Part shown: one piece after another, positions 43,257-51,602 of the stretch
Numbering within the stretch: position 1 is the first letter of the stretch
How the letters are laid out: each line of letters begins with the position of its first letter
Source: Natrinema amylolyticum
GTDB taxonomy: Archaea; Halobacteriota; Halobacteria; Halobacteriales; Natrialbaceae
NCBI RefSeq assembly: GCF_020515625.1
Contig: NZ_JAIWPJ010000002.1
Location: forward strand, 62,001-126,000
Reading direction: 5' to 3'
Length of the DNA: 64,000 nt
Made by a program: the position numbers and the translations under genes
The notes under the pieces: generated by a model
Database searches by the model: none
Seen by the model: the letters and a program-made list of their open reading frames with translations, nothing else
What the model was told of the DNA's origin: nothing

Positions 43257-44060
43257 CTACGCCGTGAGCCGCTCGGCCAGCGTCGTCGTCCGGTCGGTCA
43301 GCGTCTCGGTCGTCTCGGAGGCTCCCTGGAGCCGCTCGTTGATCGTCGCGAACAACTGCTCGAACGCGAGCGTGCCGTCGTCCTCCCGCCACGCTGCCGT
43401 CTCGCGAGCCGCGAGTCCGCAGGTCGCACACGTTTCCCCCTCGAGCGGGTCGAAACAGCCCTGACACCGATCGAAGCCGAGCGCGACCGTTTCGTTCAGA
43501 GCGATGACCTCGCGCAGCGTCGATTGCAGGTCGGCCGCGGTGTCGGAAAAGGCCGCGAGCGCCCGTTGAATCGCCGGATCGTACGCGTCGTCGTCGAGCG
43601 CGGCGAGTCGCTCGAGTCGGGCGTCGACGACGGCGACGGCGAGCAGAATGTCGCGTCTGACTCGGCGGTACTCCGACACCGATTCGCCGACGTCGGCGTC
43701 GGTCCCCTCCTCGAGGGCGGACTCGAGGGTCGACGGGAGCGACGTCGCGAGCGACGCGAAGTCGGCGACCGCCGAGATGGTCGTCCCCTGCAGTCGGGTG
43801 GTCTCTCGGACGAGGTGAAACAGCTCGTCGGTCGCGAGCGGGTCCGTCGCCCGCGGAGACTCGAGCGTCGCAAAGCACTCGTCGCAAACCGTAACGAGCG
43901 CGCTCTCGTGAACATCGCCTTCGAGAGGGACGTCGCCGACGGGGTAGGCGCGGAGCGTCGCCGGTTCGTCGTCGCCGCCGTCGGTCCCGCAGTGGCGACA
44001 CGTGAACGCGTCGCGGTCGAAGACGGCCTCTCGGTCGGCGCGCCAGTCGCGTGAAGTCAC
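43257..44060 (-). CDS. zinc-finger protein with HNH-like N-terminal domain
   Basis: A 267-residue protein starting (GTG) TSRDWRADREAVFDRDAF. The N-terminal ~70 residues resemble the HNH zinc fold with paired cysteines FTCRHCG and VTVCDECF but no clear HNH catalytic His-Asn-His, so nuclease activity is doubtful. The middle is helical, and a second zinc module has CQGCFDPLEGETCATCGL near residue 205. The C-terminus is a Thr/Glu-rich coiled-coil-like helix. Haloarchaeal relatives are annotated HNH endonuclease. The function is uncertain. Confidence 0.72.
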   Translation of the reverse strand: MTSRDWRADREAVFDRDAFTCRHCGTDGGDDEPATLRAYPVGDVPLEGDVHESALVTVCDECFATLESPRATDPLATDELFHLVRETTRLQGTTISAVADFASLATSLPSTLESALEEGTDADVGESVSEYRRVRRDILLAVAVVDARLERLAALDDDAYDPAIQRALAAFSDTAADLQSTLREVIALNETVALGFDRCQGCFDPLEGETCATCGLAARETAAWREDDGTLAFEQLFATINERLQGASETTETLTDRTTTLAERLTA

Positions 44061-44130
44061 GGGCGAGCGAAGACAGCGCGGCGACAAAAACGCTCCGACA
44101 GTCCGCGCGGTCGACGCCCGTTGCGATCTC

Positions 44131-44162
44131 GAACGGACGGTCCGTTCCGCTCCCGAACGGAC
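44131..44162. promoter_or_regulatory. perfect dyad with a third half-site upstream of amphi-Trp gene
   Basis: GAACGGAC-G-GTCCGTTC (44131-44147) is a perfect 8-base inverted repeat, and GAACGGAC recurs at 44155-44162, 24 bases after the first copy. The gene start is at 44227 and its TATA-like GAAATATTAAC begins at about 44190, so the element lies just upstream of the core promoter, as for an activator site. Confidence 0.45.
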
Positions 44163-44226
44163 GGCCAGTTGCTATCCCGCACGGGCAGTGCGAAATATTA
44201 ACTCGCAGTCGGCCGTACGCTCCCCT

Positions 44227-44967
44227 ATGAGCGACTCGCCGGACGATACGGACCGACCGGAGGAATCGGACGCGGTCGACGGGGACGAGTTCGAACTCGA
44301 GCGGGCGTACGACCGCGCGGAGCTCGCCGCCGTCTTCCGCGAGTTCGCGACTGCTTTCGAATCCGGGCGGCCAGTCCGCCTGAACGGCGAGGACCGGACC
44401 GTCAGGATCGCCGTCCCGGAGCGCGTCGTCGCCGAGTTCGAGGCCGAGTGCGATTCCGACGCCGAGCCGCCGGTCGGCGAACTGGAGGTCGAACTCGAGT
44501 GGGACGATCCCGACGGCTCGAGCGTTCGCGTCTCCGATCTCGACTCGAGCGCCGAGTCCACCGAGTCGGCCGAGTCTTCCGAGACCGCTTCGGTCGACGA
44601 GTCCGCCGAACGCGGTGCGGAGGCGGACTCGGCGGACGTCGATCCCGCGGCGGCGGTGATGCCCCTCGAAGGAATCGCGGACCGCGGCGACGGCGAGGGC
44701 GAGGACGCCGGCGAGACGGACGAAACGGCGGTGACGGCCGACGAGGAGGCCGACGCGACTGCCGACCGGACGGCCGACTCCGGCCGGACCAGCCGCTTCG
44801 AGGTCTACGAGGACAAGGGCGGTCAGTGGCGCTGGCGGCTCGTCCACTGGAACGGGAACATCGTCGCCGACAGCGGCGAGGGGTACAGCTCGCGATCGAA
44901 CGCCGAACGAGCGGCCCGGAGCGTGATGCGCAGCGCACCGACGGCGAGCATTCAGCGGCTCGAGTAA
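44227..44967 (+). CDS. amphi-Trp domain plus HVO_2922/DUF1508-type protein
   Basis: A 246-residue protein with two known small haloarchaeal domains joined by a long acidic Ser/Glu/Ala linker. The N-terminal amphi-Trp domain has the pattern YDRAELAAVFREFATAFESG and ELEVELEWD strands. The C-terminal ~55 residues match the YegP-like DUF1508/HVO_2922 fold (RFEVYEDKGGQWRWRLVHWN, then the SSRSNAERAARSVM helix). Both domains are of unknown biochemical function; DUF1508 proteins dimerise. The linker (residues ~95-190) is disordered and strongly acidic. A dyad lies upstream. Confidence 0.85.
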   Translation: MSDSPDDTDRPEESDAVDGDEFELERAYDRAELAAVFREFATAFESGRPVRLNGEDRTVRIAVPERVVAEFEAECDSDAEPPVGELEVELEWDDPDGSSVRVSDLDSSAESTESAESSETASVDESAERGAEADSADVDPAAAVMPLEGIADRGDGEGEDAGETDETAVTADEEADATADRTADSGRTSRFEVYEDKGGQWRWRLVHWNGNIVADSGEGYSSRSNAERAARSVMRSAPTASIQRLE

Positions 44968-44991
44968 GCGCGCCGACGGCCCCTCGGCGAA

Positions 44992-45729
44992 CTACGGCCG
45001 AACGTCGTCGGCCTCGAGATCCACGTCGAGCTCCGCGGAGTGGTCGACCCGCTCGTACTCGAGCGCGGGTGTGGTACCGTTCGGGACGGCGTTGTACTCT
45101 CGGAGGAAATCGACGATCCCGCGTTTGCCGCCGAAATCACCGCGGTACTGCCGGAACAGTCGCGGGACCGTCGCGGTGTTTTCCGCGTCGTCGTAGCTGA
45201 CGTTCTCCTCGAGGAACCACTCGATCGCGATATCGAGCTCTTCGTCGACGTCTCGCGGCGAGTAGACCGCGATCGGCGGGCAGTGTTCGAGGCCGTGTCC
45301 CAGCGCGAAGTGGATCCGCGGATCGCACTCCGCGAGGCGGAACCGGCGTTCGAACGAGGAGGGAAACAGCCGCGGGAGGTAGCCGAAACCCCACGGCTGC
45401 TTCGAACTGCGGAGCAGCCCGTGTTCGATATCGTTGAGGCTCAGCCAGACCCCGCTCACGGGGATCTGATCGCGCGCGAAGAACTTCCAGCTGTCGAGGA
45501 GTCCGCCCTCGCCCAGGTCGGGCTCTTCCTCCTCTAACAGCAACTGGGCGTAGGCGTTGTAGCAGTTGAGCCAGAACGAAAGTTTGCTCTCGCGGCTGGC
45601 GAGCGCCCGCTCCAGTTGCGATCGCTCGACCGACGCCAGGTGCTCCCGCAGCGGATCGGCGTCGCCCTCGGTCTTGACCGTATACAGGAGATCGGCCGAG
45701 AGCGAGAGGGGATCGAGCTGAGTCGACAT
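44992..45729 (-). CDS. DUF547 family protein
   Basis: A 245-residue soluble protein with the DUF547 core: SFWLNCYNAYAQLLLEEEEP, then WLSLNDIEHGLLRSSKQPWG and DPRIHFALGHGLEHCPPIAV with the conserved His-Phe-Ala-Leu and Cys. DUF547 proteins are distantly related to papain-like and transglutaminase-like folds, but their activity is not known. Here the conserved cysteine lies in the EHCPP segment. The gene is convergent with 44227-44967 (24-base gap) and divergent from the AI-2E gene. Confidence 0.88.
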   Translation of the reverse strand: MSTQLDPLSLSADLLYTVKTEGDADPLREHLASVERSQLERALASRESKLSFWLNCYNAYAQLLLEEEEPDLGEGGLLDSWKFFARDQIPVSGVWLSLNDIEHGLLRSSKQPWGFGYLPRLFPSSFERRFRLAECDPRIHFALGHGLEHCPPIAVYSPRDVDEELDIAIEWFLEENVSYDDAENTATVPRLFRQYRGDFGGKRGIVDFLREYNAVPNGTTPALEYERVDHSAELDVDLEADDVRP

Positions 45730-45815
45730 TCGGTTCGAAATTCACGAAGCAGACCCTTGAAGCCGTGTGACGGGTACACACGACAGTCCGGAGTGGAGAC
45801 AGGTTCAGGCCGTGG

Positions 45816-45822
45816 TTTTATG
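45816..45822 (+). promoter_or_regulatory. TATA element of the AI-2E gene
   Basis: TTTTATG about 22 bases upstream of the ATG at 45841. Confidence 0.45.
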
Positions 45823-45840
45823 CCGATGTGACCGGAAATA

Positions 45841-46866
45841 ATGGGCGTGAATCTCAGCAAGGGATTTCTTCTCGTCCTCGTCGCCCTCTTTGCGTACCTC
45901 TCGTTACTGCTCGTCCTCCCGTTCTCCCAGTACATCCTCGGTGCGATCCTCATCGCGTACGTCCTCTATCCCGTCCAAGAGCGCCTCGAGCGGCAGGTGT
46001 CGCCGGTGATCGCCGCGGGCGTACTCGTCTTGCTCGCGGTTGCCGGCTTCGTCGTCCCGCTCATCGTCATCGTCGCGGCGGTCGCCAGTGACGCCCGGCG
46101 GCTCCTCGAGCAGGTCAACACCGACTCGCTGGAGATGAGCGAACTCGAGCGGGCGATCGAGGAACAGACCGGACAGAGCGTCGACCTGCCGTCGGTACTC
46201 GCCGACACCGCACAGAATATCGGGTCGGTAGTGCTCGGTCGCTCGACCGAGTGGTTCAGCGCGATCACGCACGTCCTGATCGGACTGGGACTCGCCATCT
46301 TCCTGCTCTACTATCTGCTCAAGGACGGCGACGATCTCCTGGCCTGGATGCGGGACCTGACGCCGCTTCCGGACGACGCGCAGGACGATTTCTACCAGCG
46401 ACTGGACGAGGTCATGTGGGCCGTCCTCGCCGGGCACGTCCTGATCGCGATCATCCAGGGGTCCATCGCCGGACTCGGACTGCTCGCGACCGGTATTCCG
46501 AACGCCGCGTTCTGGACGTTCATCATGATCATCCTCTCGCTGATCCCGTTGATCGGGTCGTTCTTGGTGTGGGGGCCGGCCGTGATCTACCTCTTCCTGA
46601 CCGGCGAGCCGCTGCTCGCCGCGGGACTGCTGGGATACAGCGTGATCGTCGTCGGCCTCTCCGACGACTACCTCCGGCCCGTCATCGTCGATCGCTACGC
46701 CGAACTCAACCCCGCCGTCATCATCCTCGGGGTCCTCGGCGGTGTCTACGCCTTCGGCGTCATGGGGCTGTTCTACGGCCCCGTCGTCCTCGGCGCGCTG
46801 ATCGCGACGCTCTCGGTCATGAACGACCACTACGACCGACTCGAGAACGAACCGGGAATGCAGTAA
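45841..46866 (+). CDS. AI-2E/PerM-family membrane protein
   Basis: A 341-residue protein with seven to eight helices and the family pattern: an N-terminal LLVLPFSQYILGAILIAYVL, a helical cytoplasmic insert (residues ~90-135), then IMIILSLIPLIGSFLVWGPA and the C-terminal IILGVLGGVYAFGVMGLFYG segment. This is the AI-2E family (formerly PerM/UPF0118), which contains quorum-signal exporters, Na+/H+ antiporters and many unknowns. Haloarchaea typically have several. Substrate is unknown. Confidence 0.9.
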   Translation: MGVNLSKGFLLVLVALFAYLSLLLVLPFSQYILGAILIAYVLYPVQERLERQVSPVIAAGVLVLLAVAGFVVPLIVIVAAVASDARRLLEQVNTDSLEMSELERAIEEQTGQSVDLPSVLADTAQNIGSVVLGRSTEWFSAITHVLIGLGLAIFLLYYLLKDGDDLLAWMRDLTPLPDDAQDDFYQRLDEVMWAVLAGHVLIAIIQGSIAGLGLLATGIPNAAFWTFIMIILSLIPLIGSFLVWGPAVIYLFLTGEPLLAAGLLGYSVIVVGLSDDYLRPVIVDRYAELNPAVIILGVLGGVYAFGVMGLFYGPVVLGALIATLSVMNDHYDRLENEPGMQ

Positions 46867-46887
46867 GCAGAAGCGGCGAGTCGCGCC

Positions 46888-47415
46888 CTACTGTGACTCC
46901 CGCGTGCCCGCGAGCAACTCGTCGACAAGCCGCGTGAACCGATCGACGAGTCGGTCCGGCACCGTCGGCGTCACCGTCGTCAGCAGCCGGCCCGTCGCTT
47001 CGGGCTCCGCGAGTTCGAGGATGACTCGGTTTCCCTCGTCGTAGCGCTTCTCGACGAGGCCGTGCTCGACCAGCCGATCGACGTGATACTCGAGCGTGCT
47101 GCGAGCGATGTCGAGGGCGTCGGTGATCGCTCCGGGGCCGGCCGGCTCGTGCTCGATCAGGTAGACGACGATCTCGCGGGCGGTTTCCCGACGGAACAGC
47201 GCCAGTGCGGCCCGTTCCCACTCGTCGTACGTCGGCGGGTAGTAGTGGGTGCGGCCGTAGAACTCCTCGCGGACGAGTCGCCCGTTCTCGCGCAGCCGCC
47301 GGACGTGATACTGGACTTGCCCCGGCGCGAAGTCGGACTCTCTGACGAGTTCGTTGAAGTGGACGCCGGCGTTCGCGCCGATGTGTGCTTGAATCTGTTG
47401 TCGAGTGTCGGTCAT
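46888..47415 (-). CDS. regulator with two tandem winged helices
   Basis: A 175-residue haloarchaeal regulator. Two winged-helix modules are visible: residues 1-60 (QQIQAHIGANAGVHFNELVR then GQVQYHVRRLRENGRLV) and residues 75-135 (REIVVYLIEHEPAGPGAITD then STLEYHVDRLVEHGLVEKRY), followed by a helical tail (VDRFTRLVDELLAG). The same two-wing layout recurs in the regulator at 58663-59280. No ligand domain is visible. A TATATAA-type element at 47470-47476 lies upstream and could serve this gene on the reverse strand. Confidence 0.85.
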   Translation of the reverse strand: MTDTRQQIQAHIGANAGVHFNELVRESDFAPGQVQYHVRRLRENGRLVREEFYGRTHYYPPTYDEWERAALALFRRETAREIVVYLIEHEPAGPGAITDALDIARSTLEYHVDRLVEHGLVEKRYDEGNRVILELAEPEATGRLLTTVTPTVPDRLVDRFTRLVDELLAGTRESQ

Positions 47416-47692
47416 TGCTCTTCCATGGTGGGCCCTACTGGGACGTACCCGTTGCTAGCACCAGGGCGTATATAACGGGTTTCGCGCGTTCCCAACCCTC
47501 GGGAACGTTGGGCACGAGTTCGCAGATGATAACTGCGGCTGACGACGAGCCGCGCTCTCCGAGTATCGTTCGCTCGAGTGTGAGCCCCGGGTTCGCGAGC
47601 GGCGATCGTCCCGAAACCGATACTGGTACGACGCATACGGCTCCAGCGATCCCGGTCGCCGTCGCGAACGCAGCGGTGAAAATGACCCGTCG
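47416..47692. other. 277-base region between a regulator and YbjQ, no gene assigned
   Basis: The left part holds a GTATATAAC promoter-like element (47469-47477) and small repeats (CCCAAC-N10-GTTGGG, 47491-47512). On the minus strand an open stretch without start codon continues in frame directly after the YbjQ stop, down to about 47434. It reads like a hydrophobic leader (VIFTAAFATATGIAGAV) and may be chance in GC-rich DNA. No gene is called. Confidence 0.4.
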
Positions 47693-48028
47693 CTACTCGT
47701 CCGAGCGGCGCGTCTCGACGGCGGTTCCCGAGAGGTTGACCCACAGCATTCCCTCTCCCATCTCCTCGTAATCGAACGTCGCGCCGACGACGGCGTCGGC
47801 ACCCAGCTCCGCCGCCTCGGCCTCGAGGTCGGCGATCGCTTCCGTTCGCCCCTTTTCGATCTTCTTCTCGTAGGAGCCGCTCCGTCCGCCGACGACGTCC
47901 CGGATGCCGGCGGCGATGTCGCTGACGACGTTCGCACCGATGACCGCTTCGCCCGAAATCACTCCGCGATACGCCGTTACCTCTCGTCCCTCGAGACCGT
48001 CCGTCGTCGTGATCGTGACTTCCGTCAT
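47693..48028 (-). CDS. YbjQ/DUF74-type heavy-metal-binding-domain protein
   Basis: A 111-residue protein of the YbjQ (UPF0145, DUF74) family. It has a pentameric beta-sandwich signature: REVTAYRGVISGEAVIGANV near the N-terminus, the EKGRTEAIADLEAEAAELGA helix, and GADAVVGATFDYEEMGEGM. The function is unknown; despite the family label there is no clear metal site here. A reverse-strand TATA (CGTTTATATCG, 48052-48062) is 28 bases upstream, supporting a leaderless start at 48028. Confidence 0.9.
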   Translation of the reverse strand: MTEVTITTTDGLEGREVTAYRGVISGEAVIGANVVSDIAAGIRDVVGGRSGSYEKKIEKGRTEAIADLEAEAAELGADAVVGATFDYEEMGEGMLWVNLSGTAVETRRSDE

Positions 48029-48051
48029 GCACGGTCGCCTACGCTCGAGTA

Positions 48052-48062
48052 CGATATAAACG
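48052..48062 (-). promoter_or_regulatory. TATA element of the YbjQ gene
   Basis: Reverse-strand CGTTTATATCG, 28 bases upstream of the start at 48028. Confidence 0.55.
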
Positions 48063-48163
48063 GTGAGTGGGAGTTACAGTCTCGGCATACCGTGGCTGGA
48101 TATATCTCTGTCCCGTTCAGAGTCGACTCGACCCGCTCGCATCGAAAAAAGCGACCGTTCGGT

Positions 48164-48598
48164 TCAGGCTCGAGCCCGGGTCTGTTCGGGCGTGTCCGCC
48201 TTCCTGTTCGCGTAGGCGTTGTAGGCCGAGAGGGCGGCGACGGCCAGCCCGGAGATCGCGGTCCCGGTCGCGAGTTCGTTGCTCCCCATTTCGATGAAAC
48301 TGGGTGAAACGAGCGCCCACAGGCCGAGCAGGACGGCCAGCGATGCGACGCCGACGCTCGCCAGCCGATCCTTCGACAGCCGGTAGAAGTTGTAGCCGGC
48401 GGTCAGGAAGATCGCCGTCCCGACGAGCGTGTCGTTCCAGATCGCCGCGTCCGTGGACTCGAGGATGAACGGCGAGGCGACGATGTAGAGCCCGATTAGC
48501 GCGACGAGGGCACTCACCCACTGCATCGCGTCCGTGTTCAGGGCATCGTAGTCGGTCCGAGCGTTCCGGCCGGTTTCGGTATTCGGTGTGTCACTCAT
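48164..48598 (-). CDS. SPW-repeat membrane protein
   Basis: A 144-residue protein with four helices arranged as two SPW repeats: ALIGLYIVASPFILESTDAA and LLGLWALVSPSFIEMG are the two copies of the small Ser-Pro turn region (SPF and SPS in place of SPW). The N-terminus is polar with a MQW start of the first helix. SPW proteins have no known function. The C-terminus is basic. The gene stands alone, 135 bases downstream of the YbjQ start region. Confidence 0.82.
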   Translation of the reverse strand: MSDTPNTETGRNARTDYDALNTDAMQWVSALVALIGLYIVASPFILESTDAAIWNDTLVGTAIFLTAGYNFYRLSKDRLASVGVASLAVLLGLWALVSPSFIEMGSNELATGTAISGLAVAALSAYNAYANRKADTPEQTRARA

Positions 48599-48836
48599 GT
48601 TTTCCTCACGTCACGATAGCCCCCTTTCGAGTAAAACGAGCGTGCCTGCACCTGTCGGGACGTCCGGTATTAGCGGTTCTGACCCTGTTATTCCCCCGTC
48701 TCGAGACGAATTTGCCGAGCGGTCAGCGTCGGTCGATCCGGACGGGGCGTCGGTGCGATGGCGATCCGAGTCGTCTCCCGCCGGGAGACACCGAAGCGAA
48801 TAGGTGGACGTCCGCCCGAGTACGGGTATCGATTGC

Positions 48837-49184
48837 ATGGTGCTCGCACTGTCGATCGCCGGCGAGTGGCTGGATCCCCAACTCGCGCCCGTTCTCGTCT
48901 GCGTGATCGCTCTCGCAGTGCTGGGAACGACGGTGTTGTTCGTCGCCGGCGTCGTCGCTTACTCCCGGCGTCGGACGCTCCGTTATCTGCTGATCACGGT
49001 CGTCCTCGGCGTGCTCGTCGTCCGCTCGGTGACCGGGCTGGGAACCGTCCTCGGACTCGTCCCGATGACGGTCCACCATCTCGTCGAGCATGGCTTCGAC
49101 TTCCTGATCGCGGTGATCGTCCTCTATGCGGTCTACCGGAGCGGACCGACGAGCGACGGGTTCGATACCGAATCGGACGACTAG
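48837..49184 (+). CDS. small membrane protein (DUF7471-like)
   Basis: A 115-residue protein with three helices (about residues 18-40, 50-68 and 84-100) and an acidic C-terminal tail. It contains the polar motif VPMTVHHLVEHGFDFLIAVI at the third helix, with three histidines near the membrane, which might bind a metal. I think relatives are filed as DUF7471. The start at 48837 (MVLALSIAGEWL) was taken because the longer frame is not helical. It precedes moxR by 81 bases on the same strand, but moxR has its own TATA. Confidence 0.7.
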   Translation: MVLALSIAGEWLDPQLAPVLVCVIALAVLGTTVLFVAGVVAYSRRRTLRYLLITVVLGVLVVRSVTGLGTVLGLVPMTVHHLVEHGFDFLIAVIVLYAVYRSGPTSDGFDTESDD

Positions 49185-49233
49185 CTCGCCCGCTCGAGCG
49201 CTGCGCTCCCTCTCGATCGTGTCGGACGTCGTG

Positions 49234-49242
49234 AGATATAAG
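49234..49242 (+). promoter_or_regulatory. TATA element of the MoxR gene
   Basis: AGATATAAG centred 28 bases before the ATG at 49266, the usual leaderless distance. Confidence 0.6.
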
Positions 49243-49265
49243 TTCACGGAGGGGCCGCTATCGGT

Positions 49266-50231
49266 ATGTCAGTCCCCGACGCCGCGGCGACGACGGAGGC
49301 CGTCGTCGACGAGATCCTCTCCGCAGTCGTGGCCGATCGAACCGTCCTCGAGGAAGTCACCGCCGGCGTGCTCGCCCGCGGACACGTGTTGCTCGAGGAC
49401 GTGCCCGGAACGGGCAAGACGCTCACCGCGCGCTCGTTCGCGACCGCGCTCGGCCTCGAGTTCTCCCGGATCCAGTTCACGCCGGACCTGATGCCCGCCG
49501 ATATCACCGGCTCGTACGTCTTCGAGGAGGAGACCGGCGAGTTCCACTTCACCCCGGGCCCGGTGTTCGCGAACGTCGTGCTCGCCGACGAGATCAACCG
49601 CGCGCCGCCGAAGACCCAGTCCGCGCTGCTGGAAGCGATGGAAGAGGGACAGGTGACCGTCGACGGCGAGACCCACGACCTCCCCGACCCCTTCGTCGTC
49701 ATCGCGACGCAGAACCCGGTCGAGCAGGAGGGTACCTTCGAACTGCCGGAAGCCCAGCGCGACCGATTCATGGTGAAGACGTCGCTCGGCTATCCCGACG
49801 CCGAGGGAACGCGCGAGTTGATCGACCGCCGGGCGGACCGCGATCGCCCGGACCCGACCGTCGAACCGGTCGTCGATCGCGAGCGAGTGCTCGAACTTCA
49901 GGCCGTTCCCGAAGAGATCACCGTCGAGGGCCCGGTCCGCGACTACATCGGCGAGCTCTGTCGGACCACTCGGACCGACGGCCGCGTCGACGTCGGCGTC
50001 TCGCCCCGCGGCGTCCAGCGACTGTTCGAGGTCAGCCGCGCCCGTGCCGCCCTCGAGGGCCGCGAGTACGTCGTCCCGGAAGACGTCAAACGGATCGCCG
50101 GCCCCGCGCTCGCCCATCGGCTCGTGTTGACCCCGGAAGCGAGCGTCGACGGGGTCTCCCGGCGCGCGGTCATCGACGCCGTCCTCGAGACGTGTGACGT
50201 CCCGGCAATGGAGCCGCCGTCAGCGGACTAA
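49266..50231 (+). CDS. MoxR-family AAA+ ATPase
   Basis: A 321-residue MoxR/RavA-type AAA+ protein. Walker A is EDVPGTGKT, Walker B and its neighbour VVLADEINRAPPKTQSALLE, sensor-1 IATQNP, and the arginine-finger region EAQRDRFMVK. The C-terminal lid domain follows (YVVPEDVKRIAGPALAHRLV). MoxR ATPases act as chaperones that mature DUF58/VWA-type partners. Those partners lie immediately downstream in convergent orientation (50220-56344); the 3' ends of this gene and the first one overlap by 12 bases. It has its own TATA. Confidence 0.95.
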   Translation: MSVPDAAATTEAVVDEILSAVVADRTVLEEVTAGVLARGHVLLEDVPGTGKTLTARSFATALGLEFSRIQFTPDLMPADITGSYVFEEETGEFHFTPGPVFANVVLADEINRAPPKTQSALLEAMEEGQVTVDGETHDLPDPFVVIATQNPVEQEGTFELPEAQRDRFMVKTSLGYPDAEGTRELIDRRADRDRPDPTVEPVVDRERVLELQAVPEEITVEGPVRDYIGELCRTTRTDGRVDVGVSPRGVQRLFEVSRARAALEGREYVVPEDVKRIAGPALAHRLVLTPEASVDGVSRRAVIDAVLETCDVPAMEPPSAD

Positions 50232-51602
50232 CGCCCACGTTCCGACGACGACTGCGGCCACGGCAACGACCACGCCCGCGGTCGCCGGCACTGACAGCGT
50301 CGGCGCGAGCACCGTCGCCCCCGCCAGCCCGAGCGCCGCGACGGGGACGCCGACGGCCGCGACGCCGCCGCTCCAGCCGAGTCGCACGAGCTGTGGCCGG
50401 CGGGACGCCTCGGCGCCGATCTCGCTGGCCAGCGTCCGCCCGTAGCGACCGACGTCGTACGCGAACAGCGCGGCCGCGATCGGGACGAACGTCGCCGCGC
50501 CCGCCCGGACCGTCTCGAGGCCGAGCGTCACGGTATCGACGCTCGCACCGCTGACGATACCGCCCGCGGCGAGCGCGGCGGCGACCGCGGTGGCGGGACT
50601 CGGCGCCTCGTCCCGTCCGACTGCGCCCTCGTAGAGCCAGGCCGCCAGCCAGCCGATGCCGAGCACGACGGCCGTCGCACCGAACAGCGTCGCGACGAGC
50701 ATCGTCTCGGTCCCCCCGACGCCGATCGCTATCGCGAACGGCAGTCCCACTCCCGGAATCGAGCCTGCGACGACCGCGACGGCGGCGTTCCGTCGGTTGC
50801 TTCGCTGTACCCACGCGCCTCGGACGGCGACCGCCACCGCGGCGACGACGAGAGCCGCCCCGGTCACGGCCGCGAGCAGTCCGCGGACCGCGACGCTGTC
50901 GGTAACCGCTTCGAGGACGGGCTCGAGCGCCGGGACGAGCGAGGAGAGCACCAGCAGTACCGACAGCCCGACGACCGCGAGCGCGGCCGCGAACCCGGCG
51001 AGCTTCGCGAGCGCGGTTCTGCTCGCGACGTACGAGTCGTACCTCGAGGGGACGGTAATCGCCGCGGGCGGGACCACGAAGAGGGCACACGCGACCGCGA
51101 CGGGGGTGACGACGAGTGCGACGAGCAGTCCGGAGACGCCGTCGCCGGTGAGCCACAGGGCCGCGACAAGTACCGCCCGCGTCCCGCCCGCCGAATCGAT
51201 GCCGAGCGCGAGTAGTGTACCCCCGCCGGCGAGGACCGCCGAACAGAGTGCGGCCCCGCCCGTTCGCATGAGCGCCGTCGGCGTCGGCTGACCGAGGACG
51301 GCACCGCAGACGGCGACACCGAGACCCACTCCGATGGCGGCCGAGAGACTCGCCACCGGCGCGCCCGCGAGGCCGACGACCGCGACGCCGGCGAGGACGG
51401 CGACCGGCAACAGCGCGGCCCCGATCGCGACGCGCCGGTACGACCCGCCGACGGCTCCGATTGCCGCCGCGAGACCGAATCCGACGGGGACGCCGACTGC
51501 GACCATCGGCTCGCGGACGGCCAACGCGGTCGCGCCGACCAGAGCGGCGATCGCGATCCCCCATCCGACGGTCGTCGGAACCCGGTCGTCCGGGACGCTC
51601 AT
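50220..51602 (-). CDS. polytopic membrane protein of the MoxR cluster (DUF7519-like)
   Basis: A 460-residue protein with about 12 hydrophobic helices in a loosely repeated layout and few conserved polar residues. Helices are rich in Gly and Ala (LVGATALAVREPMVAVGVPV, for example), and short charged loops contain RYDSYVASRT and GRYGRTLASEIGAEASRRPQ. It is the last gene of the operon, starting with an ATGA overlap to the DUF58 gene. Relatives always accompany haloarchaeal MoxR/DUF58 clusters; I believe they are called DUF7519. It may be the membrane base of the complex (inference). Confidence 0.8.
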   Translation of the reverse strand: MSVPDDRVPTTVGWGIAIAALVGATALAVREPMVAVGVPVGFGLAAAIGAVGGSYRRVAIGAALLPVAVLAGVAVVGLAGAPVASLSAAIGVGLGVAVCGAVLGQPTPTALMRTGGAALCSAVLAGGGTLLALGIDSAGGTRAVLVAALWLTGDGVSGLLVALVVTPVAVACALFVVPPAAITVPSRYDSYVASRTALAKLAGFAAALAVVGLSVLLVLSSLVPALEPVLEAVTDSVAVRGLLAAVTGAALVVAAVAVAVRGAWVQRSNRRNAAVAVVAGSIPGVGLPFAIAIGVGGTETMLVATLFGATAVVLGIGWLAAWLYEGAVGRDEAPSPATAVAAALAAGGIVSGASVDTVTLGLETVRAGAATFVPIAAALFAYDVGRYGRTLASEIGAEASRRPQLVRLGWSGGVAAVGVPVAALGLAGATVLAPTLSVPATAGVVVAVAAVVVGTWALVR

